Of a DNA stretch of 64,000 nucleotides, positions 52,177 to 60,963 are shown piece after piece. The position numbers were made by a program, and so were the translations under genes. The notes beneath the pieces are model-generated. The model was not told the origin of the DNA, did no database searches, and worked only from the letters and a program-made list of their open reading frames with translations. Source of the DNA: JAFGSG01 sp964626055 (lineage in GTDB: Bacteria; Spirochaetota; UBA4802; JAFGDQ01); assembly GCA_964626055.1 (NCBI GenBank), contig CAZVDF010000013.1, positions 1 to 64,000 on the forward strand. The letters are read 5' to 3'. How positions within the stretch are numbered: the stretch's first letter is position 1; each line of letters starts with the position of its first letter.

Positions 52177-53940
52177 ATGTCCCGTATCCAAATACTCCAC
52201 GAATCCGTTAAAAACAAGATCGCAGCCGGTGAAGTGATCGAAGGCCCGTTTTCCGTGGTTAAGGAGCTTCTGGAAAACTCTATCGATGCGGAAGCTTCGG
52301 AAATAGACGTTGAAATCTCCGACAGCGGATTAAAAAAGATAACGGTCAGGGACAACGGAACAGGCATATACAGGGAAGACCTTCCGCTTGCGGTGCGGAA
52401 CCACGCAACAAGCAAGATAAAAGATATTTCGGATATAGAAAGGATCTCTTCTTTCGGATTCAGGGGCGAAGCGCTGGCAAGCATATCGTCAATATCGAAG
52501 TTAACAATAATAAGCCGTTCCCCCGATGAAGATACAGGGGCGAAGCTCGTATGCTTTAACGAAATAACCGAAATGTCCGATTACGCAGGAGCGGCAGGCA
52601 CAACCGTTATAATCGAAAATCTTTTTTACAATATACCTGCAAGAAAAAAATTCTTAAAATCCAGGGCAGCGGAACTAAGAAAAATCCGTGAAGCAATTCT
52701 TAAGACAGCTCTTGCAAAACCCGGTATCAGCTTTTCATTCTCAGCGGATGATAAGCGTATTATAACGCTTAAAAGCGTCAGCACAATAGATGGAAGAATC
52801 GAACAGATTTACGGGAAGCAGGCAGTCGAACATTTAAATTTCGAAAGACTTGATGACAAAGCCGGGATTTCCGGATTTTTTTCAAAACCCGATTTTTTAA
52901 AATCATCCCGTTCAATGCAGCTCCTGTACGTAAACGGAAGGTCTGTCGAGCATAAATATCTGGGATTTCTTTTATCAAAAATATATGAGGCCATTGCCCC
53001 GAGAGGAAGCCATCCGGCGGCTATAATTTTTATAAATATAGATCCGGAACTCATAGATGTTAACATTCACCCCGCTAAAAAAGAAATAAAATTTTTTGAC
53101 CAGAACTATATAAACAGCATCATAATGCGTCTCGGAGAAAAAAGTTTAGGAAGAATACACAGTCTGAATATTGACAGGCTGGATGCAACCGGGCCTTTTT
53201 ACGCTACAGATCGAAGAACAGGAATAAGCGAGCCGGCACAGGTCACTTTTAATTTTGAACGCGGCGCTGGAATAAATACCGGTAAAAATGCTGCAGCATA
53301 CGATAAACCGGATATATTAACATCCCGGATATTCATTAAAGAAGCGGAAAAACTTTATTCTGCCGAGAAATCCGCATTCGATTTTAAATACCTGGGAATT
53401 ATCTTCAATACATATATCGTTATTGAACAAAATGATGGCCTGAGCTTTATAGACTTTCACGCTGCACACGAACGTTATTTATACGATAAAATTCTTAAAG
53501 CAGGCCAGGAAGCCGAAACACAGAATCTTATATTCCCCGTTATAATAGAACTCTCAATTGAAGATTACCAAATATTTCTTGAAAAAAAAGAATATTTTAC
53601 AAATGCTGCTTTTGATGTCGATATCTTTTCCGAAAATTCAGTTGTAGTGAGAAGCGTCCCGGTAATCGTAAAAAACCTTGACATCGAAGGTTTTTTCGAG
53701 GATATTATGGAAGCCTTAAGAAACGATGCGGATCATATGCTTGATGTAAAGAAAGCTATTGCTGAAAAAGCTGCCTGCCGTACAGCAAAACGGTCAGGCG
53801 ACACTCTCTCCGTAGAAGACGCGGAACTCATTGCGGACAGGGCGTTAAGCGGAGATTACGCGAAAAGATGCCCGCACGGCAGGCCATATGTTTTCAGGCT
53901 TGAGAAAAACGATCTTGAAAAGGTGTTTAAACGTATATGA
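52177..53940 (+). CDS. mutL: DNA mismatch repair protein MutL
   Basis: The protein has 587 residues. The GHKL ATPase is conserved: IAAGEVIEGPFSVVKELLEN, DNGTGI, NHATSKI, FGFRGEALASISS. The C-terminal dimerisation domain has CPHGRPYVFRL and an endonuclease-like block IDFHAAHERYLYD, in which the consensus DQHA-x2-E-x4-E has Phe for Gln and Asp for the last Glu, so nicking activity is uncertain. coaC starts inside the mutL stop (ATGA overlap). No mutS is nearby. Confidence 0.95.
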   Translation: MSRIQILHESVKNKIAAGEVIEGPFSVVKELLENSIDAEASEIDVEISDSGLKKITVRDNGTGIYREDLPLAVRNHATSKIKDISDIERISSFGFRGEALASISSISKLTIISRSPDEDTGAKLVCFNEITEMSDYAGAAGTTVIIENLFYNIPARKKFLKSRAAELRKIREAILKTALAKPGISFSFSADDKRIITLKSVSTIDGRIEQIYGKQAVEHLNFERLDDKAGISGFFSKPDFLKSSRSMQLLYVNGRSVEHKYLGFLLSKIYEAIAPRGSHPAAIIFINIDPELIDVNIHPAKKEIKFFDQNYINSIIMRLGEKSLGRIHSLNIDRLDATGPFYATDRRTGISEPAQVTFNFERGAGINTGKNAAAYDKPDILTSRIFIKEAEKLYSAEKSAFDFKYLGIIFNTYIVIEQNDGLSFIDFHAAHERYLYDKILKAGQEAETQNLIFPVIIELSIEDYQIFLEKKEYFTNAAFDVDIFSENSVVVRSVPVIVKNLDIEGFFEDIMEALRNDADHMLDVKKAIAEKAACRTAKRSGDTLSVEDAELIADRALSGDYAKRCPHGRPYVFRLEKNDLEKVFKRI

Positions 53941-54470
53941 AAAAAATAATTCTGGGAGTAACGGCTTCGATATCTGCATACAAAGCCTGCGACCTGACAA
54001 GGCTTTTTGTAAAAGCGGGTTATTCGGTTTATGTTGTAATGACTGAAAACTCCAAGGAGCTTGTAACCCCGCTTACTTTCGAAACACTTTCGGGTAAACC
54101 TGTGTATTCCGATAACTTTGTAAAGAACATGAAAGAGATGGGGCATATTGAGCTAAAGAAAGATGCCGCGCTACTGCTGGTAGCGCCCGCGACAGCGAAC
54201 ATAATCGGCAAATTCGCGAACGGCATTGCCGACGATCTTTTAAGCACAACATTTCTCTCTGTGAGATGCCCGGTGCTGATTGCTCCGGCCATGAACCCGA
54301 ATATGTGGGCGCACTCCGCTCTGCAGGAAAACATTAAGCGTTTAAAATCATGGGGAGTAAAATTCATAAGCCCGGAAAAAGGCAAAGTGGCATGCGGCGA
54401 TGAAGGCGAAGGCAGGCTTGCGGATGTTGAGAATATTTTCAAGGCAGCCGAAAATGCCCTTAAAGGATAG
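53937..54470 (+). CDS. coaC: Phosphopantothenoylcysteine decarboxylase (separate CoaC)
   Basis: The protein has 177 residues. This FMN enzyme converts phosphopantothenoylcysteine to phosphopantetheine in CoA synthesis. Visible are GVTASISAYKACDL, the active-site His in GHIEL, APATANIIGKFANGIADDLLS, the substrate motif PAMNPNMW and VACGDEGEGRLAD with the catalytic Cys. In most bacteria CoaC is the first half of one protein (Dfp); here it ends in TAG 17 bases into the next gene. Its start overlaps mutL by four bases. Confidence 0.94.
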   Translation: MKKIILGVTASISAYKACDLTRLFVKAGYSVYVVMTENSKELVTPLTFETLSGKPVYSDNFVKNMKEMGHIELKKDAALLLVAPATANIIGKFANGIADDLLSTTFLSVRCPVLIAPAMNPNMWAHSALQENIKRLKSWGVKFISPEKGKVACGDEGEGRLADVENIFKAAENALKG

Positions 54471-55143
54471 GAAGATAATCGTAACGGGAGGCCCTACCCG
54501 CGAATGGATCGATCCTGTGCGCTATATATCGAACGCTTCTTCAGGGAAAATGGGCATAGCCCTCGCGGACGCAGCCTCCGGGAGATCAAAGCAAACAATT
54601 TTCATTCACGGACCGATCGACAACAACCTTCTGACAAACAAAAAATTCAAACCACATCAGGTGGAAACGACAGCATCTCTGCTGGATGCCGTTCTGAACG
54701 AGCTTACGCAGGACTGCATACTGATAATGGCGGCGGCACCCGCGGATTTTCAGCCTGCGGAAAAGTCGCATACAAAAATCAAGAAAGAGGACGGAAAAGA
54801 TGAGCTGATCCTCAGGCTTAAAAAGAATCCCGACATATTAAAAACTGTCGCAGAGAAAAGATCTGCAGATGCTTCATTGAAAAATATCTTTGTCGCCGGC
54901 TTTGCCGCTGAAACAGACAACACGGAAAGCAACGCGCTGAAAAAGCTATCTTCAAAAAATCTGGATATGATATGTCTTAATGATGTTACGCAAAAAGACG
55001 CCGGATTCGGCACTGACACTAACCGGATAATTATTTTCACCAGAGAAAAAAACGGAGTAAAAAAATCGGAACTTCCTCTGCTTACCAAAGCGGAAGCTGC
55101 GGAAAGAATTCTTGATCTGATTGAAACGGAAATAGGAAAGTAA
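54454..55143 (+). CDS. coaB: Phosphopantothenate-cysteine ligase (separate CoaB)
   Basis: The protein has 229 residues from ATG 54454, overlapping coaC by 17 bases in the +1 frame. It joins cysteine to phosphopantothenate. Visible are KIIVTGGPTREWIDPVRYIS, NASSGKMGIALADAA, MAAAPADFQP with the nearby lysines, LKKNPDIL, VAGFAAETDN and MICLNDV. The CTP-type bacterial features are present. The split falls exactly where CoaBC has its linker, so a frameshift in an ancestral fused gene is one explanation. The two proteins can be separate in other bacteria. Confidence 0.92.
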   Translation: MPLKDRKIIVTGGPTREWIDPVRYISNASSGKMGIALADAASGRSKQTIFIHGPIDNNLLTNKKFKPHQVETTASLLDAVLNELTQDCILIMAAAPADFQPAEKSHTKIKKEDGKDELILRLKKNPDILKTVAEKRSADASLKNIFVAGFAAETDNTESNALKKLSSKNLDMICLNDVTQKDAGFGTDTNRIIIFTREKNGVKKSELPLLTKAEAAERILDLIETEIGK

Positions 55144-55184
55144 CTGGTTCAGGAAAGTTGCTAAATAAATATACCATTACGACA

Positions 55185-55349
55185 GGCCCCCTATCCCCGT
55201 GCGACGCCTCCCCTTGGGACAGGGGGGGCATAAAAAAATTTTTCTATATATTTCATTTCTGCATCTGATTAACGAATAATCCAAATATAACACTAATATT
55301 TTCAGTAAAACCCATCCGAGCAGGTGCCCCCTTATGGGGGATAGGGGGC
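55185..55349. repeat. Two GC-rich palindrome units in the coaB-glnN gap
   Basis: 55185-55230 holds CCCCCTATCCCCGTGCGACG followed by CTCCCCTTGGGACAGGGGGG. 55323-55349 holds GGTGCCCCCTTATGGGGGAT followed by AGGGGG. The 90 bases between them are AT-rich and show no DUF559 remnant. No other feature is seen in 55144-55415. Confidence 0.8.
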
Positions 55350-55415
55350 AATGCAAAATAAATCATCAAGTTAATCAATAATCACTTAAAACACAGACTA
55401 TCCTGCCTGTTTCTC

Positions 55416-57587
55416 CTAGCTTATAAAAAGCATTTCCCAGAATTTCGGGAGAGACCAAATCTCATCGTCGACTAAAGCCTCAAGCTTATCAACGTTCTCC
55501 CTGATAGAATCCATTTTTGTTTTCACTTCCTGACAGTAATAGTCCGCTTTTTTCTGCTCGTCTTTTACCGAGCTGCCGTTTTCATAACTCTCTTTCAGCT
55601 TATTCAAACCGGATTTTATAGAGCTTACAAGATTCGTCACACTTGCAAGGAGATCCTTCTGTGCGGACAGATTGGCGTTGCTGCCTGCTATCCTGGATAC
55701 GGCATCAATCGATTCGGCAAGGTCTTTCTGATATTTAATGCCGGCCGGGATAACCTGGGTAGCGGCAATATCATATAAAGCCTTGGCTTCTATCTCGATA
55801 TCCTTAATGTATTTCTCAAGCCAAATATGATATCTGGATTTAAGTTCAACTTCGGATAACACTCCGTATTTACTGAACAGCGTTCTTGCTTTTTCAGTAT
55901 TCAGCGACCTGAGCGCTTCTGGTGTTGTTTTTAAATTCGGCAGGCCTCTTTTAGCGGCTTCCTTATGCCATTCCTCGGAATAGTTATCCCCCATAAAAAG
56001 GACGGGTTTAATATTCTTGAGTTCTTCTCTCACAATGTCGAAGACAGCCTGCTTAATATCCGCATTGCCCTTCGATTCAAGTTTATCTGCGAGATTATCA
56101 AGAGCGGCCGCAACTATAGTATTTAAAGCAGTAGCCGGGAAAGAAATCGACTGGGACGAGCCGACAGCTCTGAACTCAAACTTGTTGCCCGTAAAAGCGA
56201 AGGGCGAAGTTCTGTTTCTGTCTGTCGTATCCTTGCTTACCAATGGAAGCGACGATAGTCCAAGGTCTATTATAGAAGCGTCGCATACGTCGCTGACGCA
56301 TCCTTTATCGATATCATCCAGAATTTTTGTAAGCTGATCACCGAGGAATATGGAAATGATCGCGGGCGGCGCTTCATTGGCTCCGAGCCTGTGATCGTTC
56401 GCAGCATAAGCGACAGACGATCTTAGAATATCCGAATATTCATATACTGCTTTTATCGCAGCAATCATAAATACGAGGAATTGAAGGTTATCCTGCGGAG
56501 TCTTCCCGGGTTCGAACATGTTATTGCCGTCCGTATCGGACAAAGACCAGTTTAAATGCTTGCCGGACCCGTTGATTCTGGCGAACGGCTTCTCATGCAG
56601 CAGACATGCAAGATTATGCTGCTTGGCCACTCTGACCATAGTATCCATTACAAGCTGATTGTGGTCAACTGCGATATTCGCTTCTTCATAAATAGGAGCG
56701 ATCTCGAACTGGCTGGGAGCAACCTCGTTATGGCGCGTTTTTGCAGGAATGCCAAGCTTGTAGAGTTCACGCTCAATATCGTGCATATAAATTTGAATCC
56801 TCTCCTTTATGCTTCCGAAATACTGGTCTTCGAGCTCCTGCCCTTTGGCCGGCGGCGCGCCTATCAGTGTTCTGCCGGTGAGCACAAGATCCTGCCTTTT
56901 ATAGAAATAATCCTTATCTATTAAAAAATATTCCTGTTCCGGCCCAAGATTCGATACGATCCTCTTTGACTTTCTGTTTCCAAGAAGCTTTAGTATCCTG
57001 AGTGCGCTTTTATTAACAGCGTTTATGGAGCGCAGCAGCGGCGTCTTTTTATCGAGAGCTTCACCCGTATAGGAAATAAAAGCAGTCGGGATACAGAGCG
57101 TGGCTCCGGATCCGTTCTTGCGCAGGAATGCCGGGCTCGACATGTCCCATGCCGTATAGCCTCTTGCTTCGAATGTGGCCCGGATGCCTCCGCTCGGGAA
57201 GCTCGAAGCGTCCGGTTCGCCCTGTACCAGCTGCTTGCCGGAGAATCTTTCTATAACTTCGCCCTCGCCTGTCGGCTCTATAAAAGCATCGTGCTTTTCG
57301 GCTGTTATGCCGGTCATCGGCTGGAACCAGTGCGCAAAATGCGTGGCTCCGTTCTCCATTGCCCATTCCTTCATGGCATGGGCAATCGTATTGGCTGTAT
57401 CGATATCCAGCTTTTTATTTTTATCAATAATATCCAGTAATTTTTTATATACATCCTTTGGCAGCTTCGCTTTCATCACCCTGGCATTGAACGTATTCTC
57501 GCCAAAAAAAGACGATATCGGTTTTTCTATTTCTTTATACGGCATATAATTCCTCTCTGCGGCTATTATAGGTTTTAGTTTGTTCAT
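55416..57587 (-). CDS. glnN: Glutamine synthetase type III
   Basis: The protein has 723 residues, typical for GSIII and much longer than GlnA. The start is the second ATG (57587), because the first overlaps the GGAGG site. Visible are THFAHWFQPMTGITAEKHDAF, FSGKQLVQGEPDASSFPSGG, ARGYTAWDMSSPAF, LGPEQEYFLID, PAKTRHNEVAPSQFEIAP, LLHEKPFARINGSGKHLNWS and RLGANEAPPAIISIFLG. It makes glutamine from glutamate and ammonia using ATP in the cytosol, as a dodecamer. It stands alone; an AT-rich 280-base region with no recognised site lies upstream. Confidence 0.97.
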   Translation of the reverse strand: MNKLKPIIAAERNYMPYKEIEKPISSFFGENTFNARVMKAKLPKDVYKKLLDIIDKNKKLDIDTANTIAHAMKEWAMENGATHFAHWFQPMTGITAEKHDAFIEPTGEGEVIERFSGKQLVQGEPDASSFPSGGIRATFEARGYTAWDMSSPAFLRKNGSGATLCIPTAFISYTGEALDKKTPLLRSINAVNKSALRILKLLGNRKSKRIVSNLGPEQEYFLIDKDYFYKRQDLVLTGRTLIGAPPAKGQELEDQYFGSIKERIQIYMHDIERELYKLGIPAKTRHNEVAPSQFEIAPIYEEANIAVDHNQLVMDTMVRVAKQHNLACLLHEKPFARINGSGKHLNWSLSDTDGNNMFEPGKTPQDNLQFLVFMIAAIKAVYEYSDILRSSVAYAANDHRLGANEAPPAIISIFLGDQLTKILDDIDKGCVSDVCDASIIDLGLSSLPLVSKDTTDRNRTSPFAFTGNKFEFRAVGSSQSISFPATALNTIVAAALDNLADKLESKGNADIKQAVFDIVREELKNIKPVLFMGDNYSEEWHKEAAKRGLPNLKTTPEALRSLNTEKARTLFSKYGVLSEVELKSRYHIWLEKYIKDIEIEAKALYDIAATQVIPAGIKYQKDLAESIDAVSRIAGSNANLSAQKDLLASVTNLVSSIKSGLNKLKESYENGSSVKDEQKKADYYCQEVKTKMDSIRENVDKLEALVDDEIWSLPKFWEMLFIS

Positions 57588-57881
57588 AAAATCCTCCATA
57601 ACTAATAATCATAAAATACAAAATATGCATAAAATCTGTCAATATTTACTTAAAGAAACAGCTCAATATCCAATTAATTTAACAATTCAGTAACATAAAC
57701 TCAGCTATTGAGCAATATAAATATTATTTTATTTTTATATTTTTTTTGATTTTTTATTTACAATTACGCCATATTTCACTGCTATATAAAATATAGCATT
57801 AATATTTTTTATCCGGTTTTTAAGTTCGTCCCGAAAAAATTTTACCTTAGATGCGATGGACCGACCGGTTAGGAAAAATAA

Positions 57882-58706
57882 ATGGGAAAGATAATTTTTA
57901 TAATTTTATTTTTATCCTGTATAATAAATTTTAATATAAGAGCTTCAGAAAAAATATCGATCCAAAAGTTTTTCGATAGCGCCGAAAAAGAGACAGTGCT
58001 CAATGGCGGCATTATTACAAAAAGTTTTCTAAAAAATGCCGGGGACGCGTATGCCGCAGACACAAAACCGGATATAAATATTCCGCCGACAAGGTATACG
58101 GGCGCAGATCTCAAAAACTATGAAATGTTATGCATCGAAAAAGCATTCTTCCCGCTAGTTCTTTCCGCCGTGTCAAAATTATCCGTTTTCAACATTCTCG
58201 CTTCCGCATCGAATTTAAAAGGGATGCGGTATTTTTCCAGGACAGACTCTAGAATAAAAACGCTTATACTAAATTCAGCCCGCATTGAATCACCCGAGAA
58301 AAAAACACCGATTAAAGAAGCTGTCCATAATACAATTCCCCCGGCAATAATAAACTACTTCACTGCATCAGATAACAGGTTCGGTGAGCTGACATTCAGG
58401 AGCGAGCTCTATAATGAAGGAGACAACTTTATAGTTAAAAATGTGTGCATTGAACCGATGGAAAAATATTTTATTTCCATAAATAACAAGGAAGAATATC
58501 AAGTAATTTCTTTTTATATTTATGACAACGCCGCGGGAGGATATTTTTATTATTCCGTCAATGCTATGAGAATACGCAGCAGCTACTTCCTTAAGCTCGG
58601 AATGCTTTCTGCGGAAAATTTCGCCAACCGTATACGCGGCAGCACCGTTCATATGGCGAAGCTTCTTGGGCTTGACTGGAGCGATAAGTTCAGGGTGTTT
58701 GAATAA
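57882..58706 (+). CDS. Exported protein of unknown function
   Basis: This is a 274-residue protein with a signal peptide (1-21, IIFIILFLSCIINFNIRAS). A Cys at 13 lies in the hydrophobic core, so lipidation is doubtful. The mature part mixes helices and strands (FIVKNVCIEPMEKYFISINN, VISFYIYDNAAGGYFYYSVN). No family was recognised. The N-terminal region has IQKFFDSAEKETVLNGGIIT. It is the last ordinary gene before the repeat-rich island. Confidence 0.6.
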   Translation: MGKIIFIILFLSCIINFNIRASEKISIQKFFDSAEKETVLNGGIITKSFLKNAGDAYAADTKPDINIPPTRYTGADLKNYEMLCIEKAFFPLVLSAVSKLSVFNILASASNLKGMRYFSRTDSRIKTLILNSARIESPEKKTPIKEAVHNTIPPAIINYFTASDNRFGELTFRSELYNEGDNFIVKNVCIEPMEKYFISINNKEEYQVISFYIYDNAAGGYFYYSVNAMRIRSSYFLKLGMLSAENFANRIRGSTVHMAKLLGLDWSDKFRVFE

Positions 58707-58860
58707 ATTTCCTTCCCATTTTCTTCTATTGCTTCCGGATTCCGCTCTGCGAAAGCAGCTCAAAATGGGGCGTTTTTTTACAGCTTCCTTCAAGCACCCT
58801 TTCGTCCTTACCGGCATAGGTTGCTCCCCGTGCGAAGCCTCCCCTTGGGACTTGCCAAGA
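58704..58860. repeat. Island repeat unit U (copy 1)
   Basis: TTCCCATTTTCTTCTATTGC, CGCTCTGCGAAAGCAGCTCA, ATGGGGCG... and CTCCCCGTGCGAAGCCTCCC are shared with copies at 60964, 62499 and 63010. The ends contain inverted GCTCTGC/GCAG arms. Confidence 0.7.
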
Positions 58861-58920
58861 GGGAGTAGCCGCATTCCGCAGCCGAGGGAGTCGCCAATCC
58901 TGCCCATCCTTCCAATCATT

Positions 58921-59071
58921 TAAACGGGCACGGAGGCCCTAGTGTCGGGCGCGGTGACGAATAGGACGTTTTAATGTCGGCTAAGAGACAGGAGGTCTCG
59001 TTTTAGCCGGCACATGGATATCCGTTTGCGCCCGACTGGCCGGGGGATGAGGTGAATACCATCGCTGTGCA
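58921..59071. repeat. Island repeat with inverted TAAAACG/GTCGGCTAA blocks and TGAATACC unit
   Basis: The sequence AGTGTCGGGCGCGGTGACG through GGCCGGGGGATGAG resembles 15619-15690 and part of 62330-62460. It ends with TGAATACCATCGCTGTGCA (59053-59071), first of several copies of a 19-bp unit. Confidence 0.6.
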
Positions 59072-59090
59072 ATGAATCAGTATTTTAAAC

Positions 59091-59119
59091 TTGACTTATA
59101 AATAAATATTATTTATCTT
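59091..59119 (+). promoter_or_regulatory. Promoter of first ParE-type toxin-antitoxin locus
   Basis: TTGACT (59091) and TATCTT (59114) are 17 bases apart, 38 bases before the antitoxin ATG. The same promoter region is repeated at 59695 with the second locus. Confidence 0.6.
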
Positions 59120-59157
59120 ATTTTCCAATTAACTTGAGTAATAGGATGTAAATAAAT

Positions 59158-59337
59158 ATGCAAACCGTCAAACAAGAAGCAATGAACGCTATAAATTCTC
59201 TGCCGGATTCAGCATCCATAGATGATATCATGTACAGGCTTTACGTTATCGATAAGATAAAAAAAGGTCTTGATGCAATTGATAGAGGTGAGACTATTAC
59301 CATCGATGAGCTTCAAAAAGAAGCGGATTCATGGTAA
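59158..59337 (+). CDS. Antitoxin of ParE-type pair (59 aa)
   Basis: The protein has 59 residues: MQTVKQEAMNAINSLPDSAS, then a helical middle (IDDIMYRLYVIDKIKKGLDA) and an acidic end (ITIDELQKEADSW). Small antitoxins of this kind precede ParE/RelE toxins; the family is not named with confidence. The toxin ATG overlaps its end by seven bases. A second copy at 59760 is about 65 percent identical. No ribosome site stronger than ATAGGATG was seen. Confidence 0.75.
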   Translation: MQTVKQEAMNAINSLPDSASIDDIMYRLYVIDKIKKGLDAIDRGETITIDELQKEADSW

Positions 59338-59627
59338 AAATTTCCAAACCGGCCAGAGAAGATTTACGGCAAATCTATGACTATATTGCCAAGGATTCCA
59401 GCCACTACGCCCACGAGGTCATAAATACAATCATTGAGACCATTAAATTAATTGAGCCTTTCCCCCATAAAGGCAGGATTGTCCCGGAAATCGAAGACGA
59501 AAATATTCGCGAAACTTTTATTTATTCTTACCGTATTGTTTATCGAATACGCAACTCAATAGAGGTTGCAGCTGTTATTCATGCTAAAAGAAATTTTTCA
59601 AACGCAATTAAAGACCGGCTTTCCTGA
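59331..59627 (+). CDS. ParE/RelE-family toxin
   Basis: The protein has 98 residues: MVKISKPAREDLRQIYDYIA, ETIKLIEPFPHKGRIVPE, ENIRETFIYSYRIVYRIR and VAAVIHAKRNF. The order (ARxDLxxIxxYIA, PxxGRxVPE, R.....YRIxYxI, VIHxxR) is that of ParE-like gyrase inhibitors (plasmid stabilisation family). It overlaps its antitoxin by seven bases. Unlike the second copy it is intact. Confidence 0.88.
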   Translation: MVKISKPAREDLRQIYDYIAKDSSHYAHEVINTIIETIKLIEPFPHKGRIVPEIEDENIRETFIYSYRIVYRIRNSIEVAAVIHAKRNFSNAIKDRLS

Positions 59628-59694
59628 ATTACAATACGCTTTGGGGAAATATTTACATAAGAACGAGGAACAACAATACTATAGTATTTTAAAC

Positions 59695-59723
59695 TTGACT
59701 TATAAATAAAAATTATTTATATT
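59695..59723 (+). promoter_or_regulatory. Promoter of second toxin-antitoxin locus
   Basis: TTGACT (59695) and TATATT (59718) have a 17-base spacer. The preceding AGTATTTTAAAC and following TATAAATAAA are shared with the first locus. Confidence 0.6.
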
Positions 59724-59759
59724 TTTGAACACATTTAGACAATAGGATTTTAAACAAAT

Positions 59760-59939
59760 ATGCAAAACGTTAAACAAGAAGCAATAAGCGCAATAAATTC
59801 CCTCCCGGATTCGGCTACTTTAGAAGATATTATGTATAGGCTTTATGTTATTGATAAAATACGTACAAGCCAGGAAGCTGTCCTTAACGGAAAAATTATC
59901 ACTGTGGAAGAACTAAAACGGGAAGCTCAGTCATGGTAA
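59760..59939 (+). CDS. Antitoxin of duplicated ParE-type pair (59 aa)
   Basis: The protein has 59 residues, starting MQNVKQEAISAINSLPDSAT and containing EDIMYRLYVIDKI, clearly a paralogue of the protein at 59158. The gene is intact, while its partner toxin is broken. A surviving antitoxin could still neutralise the first toxin or bind its promoter. Confidence 0.75.
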   Translation: MQNVKQEAISAINSLPDSATLEDIMYRLYVIDKIRTSQEAVLNGKIITVEELKREAQSW

Positions 59940-60244
59940 TATGGTCTGAGCCTGCTAAAAATGACTTAAGACAAATCCAACTTTACATTGCCCAGGATTC
60001 CGTTTTTTAGGCCCAGAAAGTGGTTTCAATTATAATCGAAAAGTCAGAGACTCTCCATAAATTTCCAAAAATAGGCAGAACAGTTCCAGAGTTAGAGGAC
60101 GAGTCCATTCGTGAGTTGATTATTTATTCTTACCGAATGATTTATGAAATTGTAAAAGATGAAAATATTATCCATGCTGTTATCCACGGTAAAAGAAATC
60201 TTGAGTCTGCTTTTAAACCAAGCTCTGGGGTTGATGAAGAGTAA
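59933..60244 (+). pseudogene. ParE-type toxin with premature stop
   Basis: From ATG 59933 the frame reads MVIWSEPAKNDLRQIQLYIA, then QDSVF, then TAG at 60008-60010, and continues in the same frame AQKVVSIIIEKSETLHKFPK to SYRMIYEIVKDENIIHAVIH. Alignment with the intact toxin at 59331 puts Tyr at the stop. A single base change has thus inactivated the toxin. The remaining frame could only start at a GTG at 60020, giving a protein lacking the first helix. Confidence 0.85.
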
Positions 60245-60341
60245 TGCTCTATTTCGCAGCCGCCAATCCTGTCCATTCTTCCAATCCTTTTAATCCGTGG
60301 TTCAGGCAACGGAGGATGAGGTGAATACCATCACAGTGCTT

Positions 60342-60372
60342 CTCCCCCCAAACCCCCCTTAGGGGGGCTTTT
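60342..60372. repeat. GC-rich palindrome unit, left of intact DUF559 gene
   Basis: CTCCCCCCAAACCCCCCTTA, then GGGGGGCTTTT. It has the same orientation as 60752-60780. Confidence 0.85.
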
Positions 60373-60384
60373 AGCTCGTGCTAT

Positions 60385-60741
60385 TTAGCTTATTAATACA
60401 TTTTTTATTTGTTCTATTACTGTGTCTATGTTCCTGATCACTTCATCATCTTTAATTCGTAATGTCTTTATTCCCAAGCTCTCTAGTAATTGATCCCTGT
60501 ATTTATCATACTCTTTGCTATCATCATGCACTCCGCCATCTATCTCTATCGCAAAATTTTTTTCGGCACAATAAAAATCCAGTATGTATCTGTATACCGG
60601 ATGTTGCCTCCGAAATTTATATCCTTCAATCTGTTTCTCTTTTATTCTATCCCATAAAAGCTTTTCTGTAGGTGTCATGTTTACGCGAAGTTCTTGTGCT
60701 CGCTTAACTACATACTTGGGTGTCCTAACTATCGGGTTCAT
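60385..60741 (-). CDS. DUF559 (COG2852) endonuclease-like protein
   Basis: The protein has 118 residues from ATG 60741 (the frame stays open for 14 more codons into the palindrome). Visible are LRVNMTPTEKLLWDRIKEKQ, GYKFRRQHPVYRYILDFYC, FAIEIDGGVHDDSKEYDKYR and GIKTLRIKDDEVIRNI. The arrangement is that of the Vsr-related restriction-endonuclease fold, with the acidic ExD residues kept. The role is unknown; such genes are often mobile and alone. The gene is tightly enclosed between two GC-rich palindromes, and its start nearly touches one. Confidence 0.88.
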   Translation of the reverse strand: MNPIVRTPKYVVKRAQELRVNMTPTEKLLWDRIKEKQIEGYKFRRQHPVYRYILDFYCAEKNFAIEIDGGVHDDSKEYDKYRDQLLESLGIKTLRIKDDEVIRNIDTVIEQIKNVLIS

Positions 60742-60751
60742 ATTGTCACTT

Positions 60752-60780
60752 GCCCCCCAGACCCCCCTCAGGGGGGCTTT
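60752..60780. repeat. GC-rich palindrome unit, right of intact DUF559 gene
   Basis: GCCCCCCAGACCCCCCTCAG, then GGGGGCTTT. It is a direct copy of the unit at 60342 with three changes. Confidence 0.85.
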
Positions 60781-60927
60781 CATACAGTAATGTTAAAATT
60801 GATAATCTTACTTTGTCAGGTTATAATAATAGAAAAAATTCTTAGAAATGATTGAGTTTACATTTAAAACTTATGGCTACTTTTATTTTAATGCAGAATT
60901 TTTTTCAAGTACTATGCACATCTTTTA

Positions 60928-60955
60928 AGCCCCCCTCCGGGGGGTTTGGGGGGCT
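60928..60955. repeat. GC-rich palindrome unit
   Basis: AGCCCCCCTCCGGGGGGTTT, then GGGGGGCT. It precedes the TCTTTTAAG-linked unit U copy 2 and equals the unit at 62972-62999. Confidence 0.85.
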
Positions 60956-60963
60956 ACTCCTCA

